Source: Nephrocerus scutellatus (lineage: Eukaryota > Arthropoda > Insecta > Diptera > Pipunculidae). Taken from it: DNA of 64,000 nt. Shown here in pieces: positions 62,986-64,000 of this stretch; within the stretch, counting starts at the first letter, position 1; every line of letters starts with the position of its first letter. The stretch spans positions 17,916,444-17,980,443 of the forward strand of contig OX352765.1 in the NCBI GenBank assembly GCA_947095585.1, given 5' to 3'. Made by a program: the position numbers and the translations under genes. The notes beneath the pieces were generated by a model, which saw only the letters and a program-made list of their open reading frames with translations, was not told where the DNA came from and did no database searches.

Positions 62986-64000
62986 AGAGTATAGGTAACT
63001 TGTGTTTCTATACTCCTCGGTTCACGTAACCGTGGTGCTCTGTAGTCTTCCATTAGGTTTTATCCACACAAAAAAAAATCGTAATGTCTGCTTCTGCTCT
63101 GCCTTCGGGAGATGTCTGCCCAACTCACCACTCCCGAATAGTCTGTCTGATGATGCGACGATGCGAGAGCAAGCAGCAAGTCTGATGGTTGGATAGTGGT
63201 GCGGTGCGGATTGGTGCACAGTCTGCAGTGTTGTCTGGGATTGTTCCGTTCTGTTTTAGTTTCGTTCATTCTTTCGTCGTTTGGATGGATAATGCTGTGG
63301 GATATATTCAAGGTTAACCCATTTAAAAGGAGTATCTCGGTTAATTTGATTTTATTTTTTTCTGCCAAAAACAAGGGATGCATAGTTGAGAGAACAACAT
63401 CAACAACAACGATGAGAAAAATGCCAACGTTGCCGGCATACACAACACGTTGCTGCATCTCGGCGTGGCTGCGATTGGGTGTGGTAGGTGGTGAGCTGAA
63501 ATACTGCTACGTTAACTTGGAAGAGCAAATCGTTACAAATGCGTAGACGTCTGTGTTGTCAATGCATACGGCTTGCGAGTGAATTATTTATGATGGTGGT
63601 ACGTGGTGGTGCACAGTAACGGGCTGCAGACATTTAGGGGACGGATTGTTGTCAAGGTTGTAAGAGTTTTTCATTGAATTGGCCACTCGAGTAAGTACCG
63701 TCGGTCGGTGGGCTCCGGCTAGCAGCTAGGCAGCTGCGTTTCTCTCAATTATCGACCTACCACCGACCTTCGTCAAGGGTTGGATTAAAAAAAAATCAAA
63801 CGTGACGCAGACGACGGGTACAGTTAATACTTAAGCCAGTCGGTCGGCATCCAGTCGTTACTTTTGGATTCTTCATCTCTTCCATTTCGTTCGTCGTCTG
63901 TGGATATTCAAATTACTGCAACGATCTACTCGAAGCCAATCGCCCCAGACACAATAGACGCTACGCCATGGCGGCGTGTCTGGCTCTGTGCTGTAGGATT
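62986..64000. other. Unassigned DNA, possibly leader or exon at the right edge
   Basis: No transposon motif. From a TGA near 63803 one plus-strand frame stays open for about 65 codons to the window end. It includes a start codon in good context (CTACGCCATGGCG, 63968) followed by MAACLALCCRI. This may be the start of a host coding exon cut by the window edge, or chance. Confidence 0.3.

Noticed and set aside
1..64000. LTR retrotransposon or endogenous virus sequence
   Set aside because: No long terminal repeats, primer-binding site, protease or integrase motifs were seen; all RT sequence found is of non-LTR type.
1..64000. A coherent new multi-gene system
   Set aside because: Every recognisable coding remnant is explained by mobile elements in decay; no neighbouring intact genes that could cooperate were found.

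Overview
The window looks like a piece of an insect genome, most probably a fly (Diptera). It has no operons, no compact reading frames and no prokaryotic genes. It carries long stretches of AT-rich non-coding DNA, (GT)n/(CA)n microsatellites, tRNA-derived SINE heads, and many decayed insect-type non-LTR retrotransposons (RTE, jockey and LOA/R1-type with RNase H) and Tc1/mariner-type DNA transposons. The dipteran assignment is inference from the mix of elements and the texture of the non-repeat DNA. I could not confirm any complete host gene. The window is best read as intergenic or deep intronic DNA used as a transposon landing site.

Layout. 0.7-2.9 kb: a jockey-like reverse transcriptase (RT) relic next to a foldback element. 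4.9-9.4 kb: a mariner 3' end, an RTE scrap, local tandem duplications, a LOA scrap, and a minus-strand RTE endonuclease region interrupted by a 246-bp MITE with a TA target duplication. 10.8-20.5 kb: a SINE-like head, a LOA/R1 piece joined to an RTE 3' half, a longer LOA element (14.2-16.5 kb), a mariner and a long minus-strand RTE. 21.8-29.1 kb: further RTE and LOA relics, including a tandemly triplicated LOA segment and the fullest RTE (endonuclease plus RT, minus strand). 29.6-30.8 kb: a repeat element with a ~120-bp internal tandem array; a sibling copy interrupts the LOA element at 36.6-39.2 kb. 32.7-34.9 kb: an internally rearranged RTE.

41-46.6 kb holds a CACACGCG-rich array, two SINEs, and jockey, LOA and RTE fragments. 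48.6-52.0 kb holds inverted copies of both array families and a three-level nest: a hAT-like element with perfect 8-bp target duplications contains a 1,025-bp TA-flanked inverted-repeat element, which itself contains a ~260-bp element. 55.3-63.0 kb is a cluster of four related minus-strand mariner-superfamily transposase relics (DUF4817-like N-termini). They are variously cut by jockey and RTE pieces, giving one 188-codon frame that fuses jockey RT to a transposase C-terminus. The remaining intervals (about 2.9-4.9, 9.4-10.9, 12.9-14.2, 16.5-17.8, 24.5-26.4, 30.8-32.7, 34.9-36.6, 39.3-41.3, 44.4-46.0, 46.6-48.6, 52.5-54.6, 58.8-60.7 and 63-64 kb) look like unique non-coding DNA.

No genes work together here in a pathway. 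What the window records is a history of insertion, truncation and local duplication. I did not find a convincing new functional system. The most informative items are the nested hAT/TIR composite, the minisatellite-bearing repeat family, the chimeric frame, and the repeated 5' breakpoints of RTE copies.
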